DNA of 64,000 nucleotides from Tissierella praeacuta_A. GTDB lineage: Bacteria > Bacillota > Clostridia > Tissierellales > Tissierellaceae. A program made the translations under genes and the position numbers. The notes below the pieces were generated by a model that did not search any database, was not told the origin of the DNA, and saw nothing but the letters and a program-made list of their open reading frames with translations. The DNA lies in contig NZ_JBEBOY010000001.1 in assembly GCF_040396155.1 (NCBI RefSeq), positions 1-64,000 on the forward strand. The letters run 5' to 3'. Shown piece by piece: positions 36,103 through 44,598 of this stretch. Each line of letters opens with the position of its first letter. The stretch's first letter is position 1.

Positions 36103-36843
36103 CTAATGGCAATATAGAGTAATTATAGTACCAATATCTAGTATATTTTTTTGCGATAAAAATTTAAAATCTACATTATTTTCAACAAAAAAGTTTAAAA
36201 TCTCATCTCTATTAGGATGCTCATCTATTTTCCCTGATATAATAGACTTTCCATTACACAAATTTCCATTTGTACCACCTATAAATCCATAGTTTTGTCC
36301 CTTTAATACTATATAACCTGGTTCGATTAATAAAATTTTATATCCAAGGAAACTTAATTTCTTATACATAGGATAGTCAGCAGTTATAGCTGCATCTTCT
36401 CCTATTACAGCTAGAGAACATTTTGTATAGCCTTGTTTTACATTTATAAAGTCAAGATTTTCCTTTTTTAAATAAAATTTTAAAACTTCATCAGTATATT
36501 TGAAATTATGAATGGCGCTTCCTGTAAGTCTCCCTACATTATATGCAATGTCTTCTGGATATTTACTACTTAAATATTTCTCTCCTCTAATTAATCTTAT
36601 ACCCATATTGCCTAATATCTCCTTATAATAATCAAAAACATTAGGTGCAATGACCAATGTATCATAGTTTACTGGATGAATTACTATATCAGGATGATAC
36701 GAAATACTATCATGCACCTCACTACATCTTATGGTCTTAATTATTTTTAAGTTCATTCTTTTTAAATTATTTTCTATTTCATTATCTATCCTGCCATCTA
36801 CTATGGCTATATTAGCTTCTTTAGCTGGAATAAAAGGATTCAT
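36103..36843 (-). CDS. DUF6873-like protein of unknown function
   Basis: 246 residues. The regular beta/alpha pattern, with HPVNYDTLVIAPNVFDYY, TKCSLAVIGEDAAITADYP and GFIGGTNGNLC, is that of the DUF6873 family, which is related to guanidine-group-modifying (pentein) folds; enzymatic residues are not established. It begins with ATG after GAGGTG and has a terminator-like hairpin just upstream. Not a membrane protein. Confidence 0.6.
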   Translation of the reverse strand: MNPFIPAKEANIAIVDGRIDNEIENNLKRMNLKIIKTIRCSEVHDSISYHPDIVIHPVNYDTLVIAPNVFDYYKEILGNMGIRLIRGEKYLSSKYPEDIAYNVGRLTGSAIHNFKYTDEVLKFYLKKENLDFINVKQGYTKCSLAVIGEDAAITADYPMYKKLSFLGYKILLIEPGYIVLKGQNYGFIGGTNGNLCNGKSIISGKIDEHPNRDEILNFFVENNVDFKFLSQKNILDIGTIITLYCH

Positions 36844-36865
36844 TAAATCACCTCAATTGAAATAT

Positions 36866-36895
36866 AAAAAAACCTTAGAATTTTTGATTCTAAAG
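36866..36895 (-). terminator. Terminator-like hairpin upstream of the DUF6873-like gene
   Basis: Minus-strand CTTTAGAAT, five-base loop, ATTCTAAGG, then seven T, about 20 bases before the ribosome binding site. Its place in the leader makes attenuation possible. The rest of the gap up to 37190 has one more terminator and no gene that I can see. Confidence 0.6.
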
Positions 36896-37078
36896 TGTCC
36901 TATCAAGTAATAATCCGTCTAAAATACAGTAAAAACCTTATTTTATATTTTTACACTTAATTATTATATATCATTTTTAACTATTATCAAATATAATAAG
37001 GCAAACATAGGATAGAAAAAGTTCAAGTCTGCTTGGTTAATATTTTTGCTTTTTTCCAATACGTTAAAGTAAATCTTC

Positions 37079-37121
37079 AAAAACAACTTAACCCAATTTA
37101 TTAGCATATTGGGTTAAGTTA
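37079..37121. terminator. Terminator after the ABC_trans_CmpB-like gene
   Basis: Twelve-bp arms AACTTAACCCAA and TTGGGTTAAGTT around a loop of about 12 bases, with GTTTTTG on the minus side and ATTTTAAAT on the plus side. Confidence 0.7.
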
Positions 37122-37190
37122 TTTTAAATATCTTTTCTATTATTTACTCTTCGCTTTTTTAGAAAAAGTAAAAATTAGTACTATCGTAAG

Positions 37191-37610
37191 CTAAATAAAT
37201 TTATAATATGGTTTACCCTCTCCAAATAACCAATATCTTAAATAATCATAAAGAATTATAGTTGGTAATGAAAGAAAAAACCATAATATAGTATATTCTA
37301 AACATATCTGACCCATAAAATTAAACTTAAAATTACTATAGTCCCAGATATCTAATCCTAACATTATATTTAAAATCAGCCCGAATATTAATTCTATTAC
37401 AGTTATAATTAAACAAGATATAAACTGCTGTATTAATAAAGACTTTTTAAATGTAAAATAATATTCATTTATTAAACCTACTGATATAAAACATAATCCA
37501 CCTACAATAACCATCGCCATATGAGAATATCCTCTCCATAAAATTTCGATAAAAAAATAAGATATTCCACCAATTATAAATAAGATTAAATACTTAATCA
37601 ATTGCTTCAT
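37191..37610 (-). CDS. Small membrane protein, putative ABC-transporter type IV (CmpB-like)
   Basis: 139 residues with four to five hydrophobic helices. The pattern WDYSNFKFNFMGQICLEYT followed by an aromatic C-terminal helix is characteristic of the ABC_trans_CmpB family, which despite its name has no proven transport role. The ATG at 37610 is spaced correctly from AAAGGATG; an ATG three codons earlier (37619) abuts it directly. An inverted repeat just upstream could mask this ribosome binding site. Confidence 0.6.
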   Translation of the reverse strand: MKQLIKYLILFIIGGISYFFIEILWRGYSHMAMVIVGGLCFISVGLINEYYFTFKKSLLIQQFISCLIITVIELIFGLILNIMLGLDIWDYSNFKFNFMGQICLEYTILWFFLSLPTIILYDYLRYWLFGEGKPYYKFI

Positions 37611-37620
37611 TTTCTTCATC

Positions 37621-37666
37621 CTTTACACTATTGAGAATAATACCTTTTACCTTATATAGTGTAAAG
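37621..37666 (-). promoter_or_regulatory. Inverted repeat overlapping the ribosome binding site of the CmpB-like gene
   Basis: Eleven-bp arms CTTTACACTAT and ATAGTGTAAAG separated by 24 bases. The downstream arm includes the AAAG of the AAAGG ribosome binding site, so a folded leader would hide it. It could equally be a DNA operator. Confidence 0.45.
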
Positions 37667-37732
37667 AATTTTCCTTTAAATATTCATAAGGCTTGTATGA
37701 TAATGATATTATACAATATATTAAAGATATTT

Positions 37733-37763
37733 AAAAATCAAGCACTCTATTAAAGAGTGCTCT
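37733..37763 (-). terminator. Rho-independent terminator after the 129-residue membrane protein
   Basis: Minus-strand AGAGCACTCT, short loop, AGAGTGCT, then TGATTTTTA. Confidence 0.75.
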
Positions 37764-37786
37764 TATCTCTATCGTTTAATATATCA

Positions 37787-38176
37787 TTAATTTTCTGCCT
37801 TAGAATCCTCCATTAACGATTTATTGTATTCATTTATTTTTTCCAACTTAGCATAACCTACAAAACTTAAAACTAATGGTGGAATTACAAAAATAATATA
37901 CAAAATAAAAAGAAGTCCTCCTATAGAATATAAAATTCCTCCTGTAAGAGCCAATCCTCTTTTATTAGTAAAATATGCTACCCAATTAAATATTGTAGCT
38001 AACCCTACTAATAGTATATGTGGAATAACTAATGCTGTAGCAATGGCAGCTCCAACTATTTCAGTAGATTCTGCACTATTAAGTATCCCTCCTCCAAAGT
38101 ATGAAATTAGATAGATTGTGTACAGTAATCCTAAAATTGCAGCTATTAATAATAGTTTTGAATGTTTTTTTCTCAA
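37787..38176 (-). CDS. Small membrane protein, function unknown
   Basis: 129 residues with three to four hydrophobic segments (about 8-28, 42-68, 75-110) and a charged tail. It starts at TTG with AAGGAGG upstream. The family is not recognised; similar four-helix proteins are common in clostridial accessory regions. Confidence 0.6.
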   Translation of the reverse strand: MRKKHSKLLLIAAILGLLYTIYLISYFGGGILNSAESTEIVGAAIATALVIPHILLVGLATIFNWVAYFTNKRGLALTGGILYSIGGLLFILYIIFVIPPLVLSFVGYAKLEKINEYNKSLMEDSKAEN

Positions 38177-38365
38177 TTTTCTTTCCTCCTTATTTTATAT
38201 AATTTTATTAATTAACTTTCCAAGAAAGAGCTATCCATAAATAACATTTATTTTTGAATAAATCTTTAGTTTTACTCATGAATACAAAAGTCACTATTAC
38301 CCACAGCTAGCTTTCTCTATTTCTTATTGATTAAAGTATCATCTTATTTCCTAACTTAGCAAAAC

Positions 38366-39394
38366 CTATGAATTTAATACTACAGATCCAAAAGGAAAAT
38401 CTCCAACTGGAATTGTATCTATTACCGTATTAGTAGCTCCATCTATTACTGATACTGTGTTATCAGCAGCATTGGTAACATAAATTAAATTTTTAACTGT
38501 ATCTATTCCTGCATATAAAGGCTGATTACCTACAGGAATTGTAGCAATTACAGTATTAGTATTTCCATCTATCACTGATACTGTATTATCAAACTCATTT
38601 GGCGCATAAATTAAGTTAGTATTTGGATTTACAGATACTGTTTCCGGTGAATTCCCTACAGGTGCTGTAGCAATAACTGAATTAGTATTTCCGTCTATAA
38701 CGGATACTGTACTATCACCAAAGTTTGGAACATAGATTCTATTGGTGTTCGGATTCACTCTCGGTATAAGTGGTGTATCTCCCACAGGAATTGTACTAGT
38801 TACAGAATTTGTTGCTCCATCAATAACCAATAAACTATTATCAAACTGACTAGTAACATAGATTAAGTTGTTATTTGGATTTACAGTCACTCCAGTAGGA
38901 CCATTTCCAGCAGGAATTGTAGCAATCACAGAATTTGTATTTCCATTGATAACCGATACTGTATCACTACCAAAATTCGGTATATAAATTAAGTTAGTGT
39001 TAGGATTTACACCTACATCCACAGGGAAATCTCCGACTGGTATAGTTGCAATGACAGTATTTGTACTACCATCTATAACAGATACTGTATCTTCATCTCT
39101 ATTAGCAACATAAATTAAATTAGTATTCGGATTTGCTCCTATATAAGCAGGAAAATTTCCAACTGGTATAGTTGCTATTACTGTCCCTGTATTCCCATCG
39201 ATTACTGATACTGTATTATCATTAGTGTTCACAACATAAACGTTAGATACTGTTGTAGGAGGTGGTCCTGTTGGTCCCGTCGGCCCTGTCGGTCCTGTTG
39301 GGCATTTTATGGTACATTCGCGTTTGCAGTGTCCATATTTTTTTCTACAAGGGTCATATCTTGCAGCATTCCAATTATTATACATATACGACAT
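38366..39394 (-). CDS. Collagen-like stalk plus seven-bladed YVTN beta-propeller surface protein
   Basis: 342 residues. Residues 1-30 are Cys-rich (four Cys) without a signal peptide; residues about 31-46 are Gly-Pro-Thr collagen triplets; the rest is seven near-identical 42-residue repeats with the core VSVIDGNTNTVIATIPVGN and LIYV, i.e. a YVTN-type propeller with seven blades. The Cys-rich leader plus GPT stalk resembles exosporium proteins such as BclA, so a spore-surface role is likely. The 126-bp DNA repeats could recombine and change blade number. Start ATG follows GAGAGGAG. A CATA-N3-TA box at 39532-39540 is a possible sigma-K -10. Confidence 0.8.
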   Translation of the reverse strand: MSYMYNNWNAARYDPCRKKYGHCKRECTIKCPTGPTGPTGPTGPPPTTVSNVYVVNTNDNTVSVIDGNTGTVIATIPVGNFPAYIGANPNTNLIYVANRDEDTVSVIDGSTNTVIATIPVGDFPVDVGVNPNTNLIYIPNFGSDTVSVINGNTNSVIATIPAGNGPTGVTVNPNNNLIYVTSQFDNSLLVIDGATNSVTSTIPVGDTPLIPRVNPNTNRIYVPNFGDSTVSVIDGNTNSVIATAPVGNSPETVSVNPNTNLIYAPNEFDNTVSVIDGNTNTVIATIPVGNQPLYAGIDTVKNLIYVTNAADNTVSVIDGATNTVIDTIPVGDFPFGSVVLNS

Positions 39395-39866
39395 ATTAAA
39401 TCTCCTCTCTATATTTAAAAACTAAAATGATTTTTACACTTCATATCTAAAGTACATATAGTCCCATAGAAATAGAAAGTTTATTATTTACTTCTCATTA
39501 CAAAAGTTAATCATATAATTTGCCACTATAATATATTATGAAAAACAATATAAAAGGTTTATCATTTCGTCATAATTACAAATTATTGAGAAAATATAGG
39601 ATAAGATTTAACATGCTATCTTAATGAACATCCATCTCTTTTTAATAAATATACTCTAAAAGACAGAACTTCACTTCTCTAATAAGCACAGAAATGATCC
39701 GTATTTAAAAACTAAATAGTACTAAAGAAAAATTAAAAGGTGTTGTTTCATAACCGATAAATCAGTTATGAAACAACACCTAGCCTTAATTAATCTTAGA
39801 TTAATATAATTTCTCTATTCCATATATACATACTTATACAATCTTTCCAGATCATATGACCTACAA
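39395..39866. other. Gene-free gap
   Basis: About 470 bp with the leader of the propeller gene on the left and a strong hairpin on the right. A 15-bp direct repeat (TATTTAAAAACTAAA) occurs near 39411 and 39700. No coding frame or RNA gene was recognised. Confidence 0.6.
39734..39782 (-). terminator. Long hairpin terminator after the Cys-rich peptide gene
   Basis: Seventeen-bp arms AGGTGTTGTTTCATAAC and GTTATGAAACAACACCT with a ten-base loop; the minus strand continues TTTTAATTTTTC. Confidence 0.75.
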
Positions 39867-40091
39867 CTATCTACAAACGTGATTTTGTCCTGGACGTATT
39901 CTCTCTCCACAAATCGGACAACCCACATATGCTGCTTTTGCAGATTTATGAGTATGATTCTCGCCTTTCCCAACTCTCTCTCCACAAATTGGGCAGACTA
40001 TAGCTGCCTCAACAACTGTACTTGGTATTATTCCTGTACCAAGAAGGGTTATTGCTGTTACAGAACTAATTAGTAATTTTTTTAAACTCAT
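39867..40091 (-). CDS. Exported small protein with two CPICGER zinc-knuckle-like repeats
   Basis: 74 residues. A signal peptide (KK, hydrophobic residues 6-25, cleavage near VVEA-AIV) is followed by two copies of a CPICGER-x5-H unit, ending in HVCR, with two Cys and one or two His each, so each may bind a zinc ion. Strong AAAGGAGG ribosome binding site. I do not know the family. It lies beside prophage remnants and the collagen-propeller gene and may be a surface or spore-coat component. Confidence 0.65.
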   Translation of the reverse strand: MSLKKLLISSVTAITLLGTGIIPSTVVEAAIVCPICGERVGKGENHTHKSAKAAYVGCPICGERIRPGQNHVCR

Positions 40092-40179
40092 TTTATGTCC
40101 TCCTTTAAAATAATATTGAAATTTCTCAATACTATTTTATATGCCTCCATTAGTAAATATATTCCTTAATTATTTCTTT

Positions 40180-40367
40180 TATATTAAAGATTCTTTTATA
40201 CTTTTCATCTTGTTTTCTTTTTGTGTGCATACTTCTTCCTTATGTATACACACATTTCTATTTCACTTATATCTTCATTTTGAATTCTTAACTGTATTCA
40301 AAGACATATTATATTTCCTAGCAATATCTTTATACTTCATTCCATCCATATAGTCTTTTGAACAAAT
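40180..40367 (-). pseudogene. Remnant of a phage terminase small subunit (HTH N-terminal part)
   Basis: Reading the minus strand gives DYMDGMKYKDIARKYNMS, then LNTVKNSK, stop, RYK, stop, NRNVC. This resembles the N-terminal helix-turn-helix of terminase small subunits (consensus ...YKQGMKLxDIAKxLxVSxxTVRSWKxRYKWxR). The second TGA stands where Trp is expected. No full-length frame remains. The plus-strand frame over this stretch is only its complement. Confidence 0.45.
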
Positions 40368-40433
40368 TCATAACCTGAATCTCTTATATTTTCCATATCT
40401 ACCTATTCACCATCTGCCTTAAATTTATGTATG

Positions 40434-40454
40434 AAAAAAGAGCCTAATGGCTCT
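40434..40454 (-). terminator. Rho-independent terminator after two small membrane genes
   Basis: Minus-strand AGAGCC, four-base loop, GGCTCT, then TTTTTT. Confidence 0.75.
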
Positions 40455-40504
40455 TAATATACTCAATTAATTTCTCTAATCTTTATACTGCACTTTTTAA
40501 ATTC

Positions 40505-40642
40505 TTAGTCTTCTTCATCTAATAATTTTGTTATTATTTCTAAAATAATAGTGTAATATACTATTGTTTTAGATTTAGCTTTTATTCTGTAGTCTAGAAG
40601 AAACATAGATATAAGTAATGCTATAATAGAACTAAATATCAT
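40505..40642 (-). CDS. Possible 45-residue membrane peptide
   Basis: A short frame with one hydrophobic helix (MIFSSIIALLISMFLLDYRI) and an acidic tail. No clear ribosome binding site, but it sits between a small membrane-protein gene upstream and a terminator downstream. Could be a decayed remainder of the former element. Confidence 0.3.
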   Translation of the reverse strand: MIFSSIIALLISMFLLDYRIKAKSKTIVYYTIILEIITKLLDEED

Positions 40643-40713
40643 AAAGTAATTCTACGTAAGATTATGCTCATTATCATATAGTAATTTTTCATACAGACTT
40701 ATGGCAGGTATAT

Positions 40714-40905
40714 TTAATCCTCGTTACCTTTCACAATTTCTTTATGATGAATATAAGCATTAGTAAGACTTAAAACACCTGTAATTCCACTTATAATAGT
40801 ATAAAAAGTTAACCCTTCATCTATTAACTTTGCTAAAAAAATAAATGACCATATACATCCACTAAACAGCCATCCATTTCTACCCTGTTTAAATTTCTTT
40901 TTCAT
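40714..40905 (-). CDS. Small membrane protein, function unknown
   Basis: 63 residues with a basic start and two hydrophobic helices (about 12-28 and 33-50). GGAGAG lies nine bases before the ATG. Unrecognised family, in the region with phage remnants. Confidence 0.45.
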   Translation of the reverse strand: MKKKFKQGRNGWLFSGCIWSFIFLAKLIDEGLTFYTIISGITGVLSLTNAYIHHKEIVKGNED

Positions 40906-40971
40906 AGAATCTCTCCACTTAGTTTTTATATAATATATTTATGCTTTTATAAATTATTATGTAGTTGGAGC

Positions 40972-41049
40972 CAATGTCAAAAAATATCTAAAAGATTAAG
41001 ACATTCAAGAGTATCTGCTGCAGATGATATTTATTCAGTTACTGAATAA
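40972..41049 (+). pseudogene. C-terminal fragment of a phage tyrosine integrase
   Basis: The plus strand encodes QKISKRLRHSRVSAADD then IYSVTE and a stop. This matches the integrase C-terminal signature (LGHSSxSxTLDIYSHVTE), keeping the catalytic His and the Tyr nucleophile. Nothing upstream is open. It lies about 130 bp from the 3' end of tRNA-Cys, the normal place for an integrase of a tRNA-integrated element. Confidence 0.6.
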
Positions 41050-41177
41050 ATAAAAAAATCTACCACTCAATTATTTGATTAAGCAATAGATTCTAATGAA
41101 TATTTTTTATGTTGGACTGTTTTGGGACGTTTTTTAACTTTCGTCCTTTTCTCCAAGTCCTATAAACGTGTATTTCC

Positions 41178-41252
<75 letters not shown>

Positions 41253-41327
41253 AAATATATAGTTCTAAAAACTTAGGACTTCTTTAAAAATAACTCTTCA
41301 GATACTAATATCCTATGAGTAAATAAT

Positions 41328-41402
41328 TGGAGCGGAAAACGAGATTCGAACTCGCGACCCTCGCCTTGGCAAGGCGATGCTCTACCACTGAGCCATTTCC
41401 GC
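41328..41402 (-). tRNA. tRNA-Gly (anticodon GCC)
   Basis: Acceptor GCGGAAA with TTTCCGC, encoded CCA, D-arm GCTCAGTGGTAGAGC, anticodon loop TTGCCAA, T-arm GTTCGAATC. Confidence 0.95.
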
Positions 41403-41488
41403 ACAATTTTCACTGCCTTATTATAATAACATAAATTCACAGAAATTGTCAATACTTAATTTTCTAATTCTTAACTGTTATTATAAAC

Positions 41489-41564
41489 TGGTGCCCGGAG
41501 CCGGAATCGAACCAGCGACACGTAGATTTTCAGTCTACTGCTCTACCGACTGAGCTATCCGGGC
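41489..41564 (-). tRNA. tRNA-Phe (anticodon GAA)
   Basis: Acceptor GCCCGGA with TCCGGGC, encoded CCA, D-arm GCTCAGTCGGTAGAGC, anticodon loop CTGAAAA, T-arm GTTCGATTC. Confidence 0.95.
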
Positions 41565-41728
41565 ATAATACTGCCATATTGGCAGATATAACTTGTGTCT
41601 TAAACTAAATAGCTGATCATGATATAAACAATGAGTACAAAAATGAAAACTACAATTTTAGTACTCTACTTATATCAAATAAGCTATCTACTCGAAACAC
41701 AACAATATTTAGTTTACACTAATTCCCT

Positions 41729-42607
41729 CTATTTGTCAACCATCAATTTTTCTAATTCTTCTTTTGAAAAATTATATTTAGTATTACAGAAATGACATAC
41801 TACTTCTGCCTTACCATCTTCCTCTATCATATCCTTTATTTCTTCTTTTCCTATACTACGTAATACAGTCTCTATCTTTTCTCTGGAACAATCACATTTA
41901 TAATTAATATCTACTTTACCTAAAATTTCCATCTCAAATTCTTTTAATAACTCATGCATAATATCTTCTGGTGATAATCCCTTATCTATTAAAGAAGAAA
42001 CTGGTGGTATCTTTCCTATGGATTCTTCAATTTTAGTTATATCGTCATCTGATATATCAGGTAATAACTGAATTATATATCCTCCAGCTGCTTTAACTGA
42101 TATATCCTTATCAACAAGTACTCCTAATCCTACAGCAGATGGCTGCTGCTCAGATAGCGCATAATAAGTTGCTAAATCCTCAGCTATTTCTCCTGTTACT
42201 AGATTGGCTTGTCCTACATGAGGGTCTTTAAGCCCTAGATCCATAATAGTAGTAAGAGTACCATTTGAACCTACAACCCTTCCTACATCTAATTTACCAT
42301 CTTCTCTGCTAGGTACATCTGCATAAGGATTGTCTACATATCCTTTAACTACTCCTTTATTGTTTGCTACCATCATAATAGTTCCTATAGGTCCATCTCC
42401 AGATATTTTTAATGTAAGTCTATCTTCATCATTTTTCATCATTACTCCCATCATAGCTGCAGCTGTTAATGCTCTGCCTAATGCTGCTGTAGCTGTTGGT
42501 GAAGTATTATGAGTATTCCTTGCTTTCTCCACCATATTTGTTGTAGTAGCTACAAATATTCGTATATTTCCCTTTTTATCCATACCTCTTATTAGATAAT
42601 CTTTCAT
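41729..42607 (-). CDS. hslO: Redox-regulated chaperone Hsp33
   Basis: 292 residues. N-terminal substrate-binding fold with GDGPIGTIMMVANN and GYVDNP, and a C-terminal zinc redox switch with Cys238-x-Cys240 and Cys271-x2-Cys274. Under oxidative stress the cysteines release zinc and activate holdase function in the cytoplasm. The ATG at 42607 has GGGAGTG upstream and matches the family start MKDYLIR; an ATG five codons earlier is less likely. It follows a methyltransferase gene by 25 bp. Confidence 0.93.
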   Translation of the reverse strand: MKDYLIRGMDKKGNIRIFVATTTNMVEKARNTHNTSPTATAALGRALTAAAMMGVMMKNDEDRLTLKISGDGPIGTIMMVANNKGVVKGYVDNPYADVPSREDGKLDVGRVVGSNGTLTTIMDLGLKDPHVGQANLVTGEIAEDLATYYALSEQQPSAVGLGVLVDKDISVKAAGGYIIQLLPDISDDDITKIEESIGKIPPVSSLIDKGLSPEDIMHELLKEFEMEILGKVDINYKCDCSREKIETVLRSIGKEEIKDMIEEDGKAEVVCHFCNTKYNFSKEELEKLMVDK

Positions 42608-42632
42608 TCTAATCACTCCCAAATATAATTTA

Positions 42633-43367
42633 TCATTTTATTGCAACGAAATTTATTCTCTCAGTCTTTTCCATTGGTTTCTCAAATCCAAATGCTTGAA
42701 AATAGTCTATATATTTGAATCCTGCTTTTTCAAGTAATTTTACTATATCCTTTAACTTATATGCTCTTTCTTTATGCTCCTCATCAAATCTCTCATATGT
42801 TTCTCCATCTTCACTATAAAAAAATGTCAGATAAAATTCACAAATGTTTTTATTTGCATCATAATAATTTTGCCATGTATAAAATACTTCTTCTCTATCT
42901 TCTACAAAAGTATTATTCCCTATAATGTATTTTAATTTATAAAAAGAATTTATATCAAATATAAATATACCATTATCCTCTAAATGATTCCAGACATTTT
43001 TAAATGTTTTAAACAACTCTTCTTCCTCTGTTATATAATTTATACTATCACATATGGAAATAACTGAATCATATAATCCATTTAAATTAAAATCAATCAT
43101 ATTTTGCCTTATTATCTTTACATTTTTAAACCTTCTGAGCTTTTCATAAGCTTGAGATAACATATTATCTGATAAATCAAAACAAGTTAAATTATATCCT
43201 TTCTTAGCAAGATAACAAGAAAGGTTTCCTGTTCCACAAGCCATCTCAATGACCTTTTTAGGTTCTTTATTGTATTTTTTAAATATCTCTTCTATATAAT
43301 TAAACCAATCTTCATAGTTAAAATCCATCATTAATTCATCATAAATACTAGCAAATTTATCGTACAT
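42633..43367 (-). CDS. Class I SAM-dependent methyltransferase
   Basis: 244 residues. Motif I is EMACGTGNLSCYLA (about residues 42-55) with acidic residue in CFDLSDNML; ICDSINYI stands at motif post-II. The FDINSFYKL region and the aromatic C-terminal half are typical of small-molecule or RNA methyltransferases annotated only by fold. Substrate unknown. Confidence 0.8.
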   Translation of the reverse strand: MYDKFASIYDELMMDFNYEDWFNYIEEIFKKYNKEPKKVIEMACGTGNLSCYLAKKGYNLTCFDLSDNMLSQAYEKLRRFKNVKIIRQNMIDFNLNGLYDSVISICDSINYITEEEELFKTFKNVWNHLEDNGIFIFDINSFYKLKYIIGNNTFVEDREEVFYTWQNYYDANKNICEFYLTFFYSEDGETYERFDEEHKERAYKLKDIVKLLEKAGFKYIDYFQAFGFEKPMEKTERINFVAIK

Positions 43368-43388
43368 ACTAAGTCCCCCTTTAAAAAT

Positions 43389-43568
43389 CTACTTAGTTTT
43401 TTTATTTATTTCTCTTTTTCTTACAGTAATTAATCCGCCTATTCTACCGGATTCTTTAGCTGTTAGTCCAGCCCAACCTACTTCTTTAATTTTCTCCATT
43501 AGACCAAGTTCTTCAGCTATCTCATATTTTAATTTATCTTCTAAGGTTTCTATTTTTTCCTTTTTCAT
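43389..43568 (-). CDS. Small acid-soluble spore protein, SspF-like
   Basis: 59 residues. KLKYEIAEELGL, then GWAGLTAKESGRIGGLI match the alpha/beta-type SASP family and are nearest to the minor SspF branch in having GW-x-LTA-x-E-x-G. These proteins coat spore DNA. The usual GPR protease site (TEFASE-like) is replaced by KYEIAEEL. GGAGGG lies eight bases before the ATG. Confidence 0.8.
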   Translation of the reverse strand: MKKEKIETLEDKLKYEIAEELGLMEKIKEVGWAGLTAKESGRIGGLITVRKREINKKTK

Positions 43569-43617
43569 AGTGGCTCCCTCCTAATTATATTATGAGAAAG
43601 AACCCCTTCAATTATTC

Positions 43618-44526
43618 TTAAAGAAATAAATATTTAATGTTTATTATAATAAATAAAACAATGATACCTATTATTGGAATATAATGAAAAAACTTAGTTT
43701 CCTCATATTGTATATCTTCTTCCACGATACTTTCCCCTTCTGGTAATTTTTTTATCAATTTTTGAAGGATAATTAATGATGCTATGGCTAATACACCAAT
43801 TATTGATAATAAAATTAACATTTGAGTTATATAAGGGACTTCATAAACTGGAACTTCGGCTACTTTATTTTGAGCCTTCATACCAAAGTATCCAATGGTC
43901 ATTGCTATACTATTATTCAATAGGTGTCCAAGCATAGAAGAATAAATTGAATTAGTCTTATATACAATAATCCCAAATATTATTCCAAGAAACATAGGCC
44001 CTAAAAAGTTTTGAAGATTTAGATGAAAAAGCCCAAAGAGAAAAGCTGAATAAATTATTGCTTTTTTCTTTCCTATTTTATTATATGCATTCATTATTGT
44101 ACCTCTAAACATTACTTCTTCACATATACATGGCGCAAATGCAATAATAAAAATACTTAAAAAATATAATCTCATATTTTCAGGCAAAGGAACTGAACTA
44201 GGTAATAATTCTCCAAAGAAACTTAATATAGTTATTACTAAAGTGTTCAAAAATATTGCTATAGGATAAGAAAAAATCGTAATTAAAATAACATATAATG
44301 CTTGCTTTAAACTAATTCTATTTAATCTTAATGATTTTTTCAGAGATTCTCCTTTTGATTTTAAATAAATTAAATTAGGTAAAAGTATTATTATATACTC
44401 TGTAATAAGTATTCCCGAATAAATTTCTCTATCTTGAACTATTGAACCAACAAAACATAATAAAAGCCCAAGTATTAAATATAAAAAGTTGACTTCTAAA
44501 ATAGAGTTTCTTTTTAATGGTTTCAT
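43618..44526 (-). CDS. CPBP family intramembrane metalloprotease
   Basis: 302 residues, about eight membrane helices. Family motifs: EEVMFRG (motif 1), FGLFHLN (motif 2 His) and HLLNNS (motif 3). Members cleave membrane-embedded substrates such as prenylated proteins, or serve in bacteriocin self-immunity; no bacteriocin gene is seen here. It follows hpt, from which a terminator separates it. Confidence 0.85.
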   Translation of the reverse strand: MKPLKRNSILEVNFLYLILGLLLCFVGSIVQDREIYSGILITEYIIILLPNLIYLKSKGESLKKSLRLNRISLKQALYVILITIFSYPIAIFLNTLVITILSFFGELLPSSVPLPENMRLYFLSIFIIAFAPCICEEVMFRGTIMNAYNKIGKKKAIIYSAFLFGLFHLNLQNFLGPMFLGIIFGIIVYKTNSIYSSMLGHLLNNSIAMTIGYFGMKAQNKVAEVPVYEVPYITQMLILLSIIGVLAIASLIILQKLIKKLPEGESIVEEDIQYEETKFFHYIPIIGIIVLFIIINIKYLFL

Positions 44527-44561
44527 TTTTTCATCTCCTTCAAATGATATTCTATAACAAT

Positions 44562-44598
44562 AAATTCACCTACAGAATAACTCCTGTAGGTGAATTTT
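44562..44598 (-). terminator. Rho-independent terminator after hpt
   Basis: Minus-strand TTCACCTACAG, eight-base loop, CTGTAGGTGAA, then TTTATTG. Confidence 0.75.

Noticed and set aside
38366..39394. 126-bp periodic repeats as a non-coding array
   Set aside because: They encode the seven propeller blades in one intact frame.
39411..39715. 15-bp direct repeat TATTTAAAAACTAAA as borders of an insertion
   Set aside because: Very A-rich and without any element or gene between the copies.
40141..40353. Plus-strand frame of 70 codons rich in Phe and Leu
   Set aside because: It is the complement of the terminase-like relic on the minus strand; no ribosome binding site and biased composition from A/T-rich DNA.
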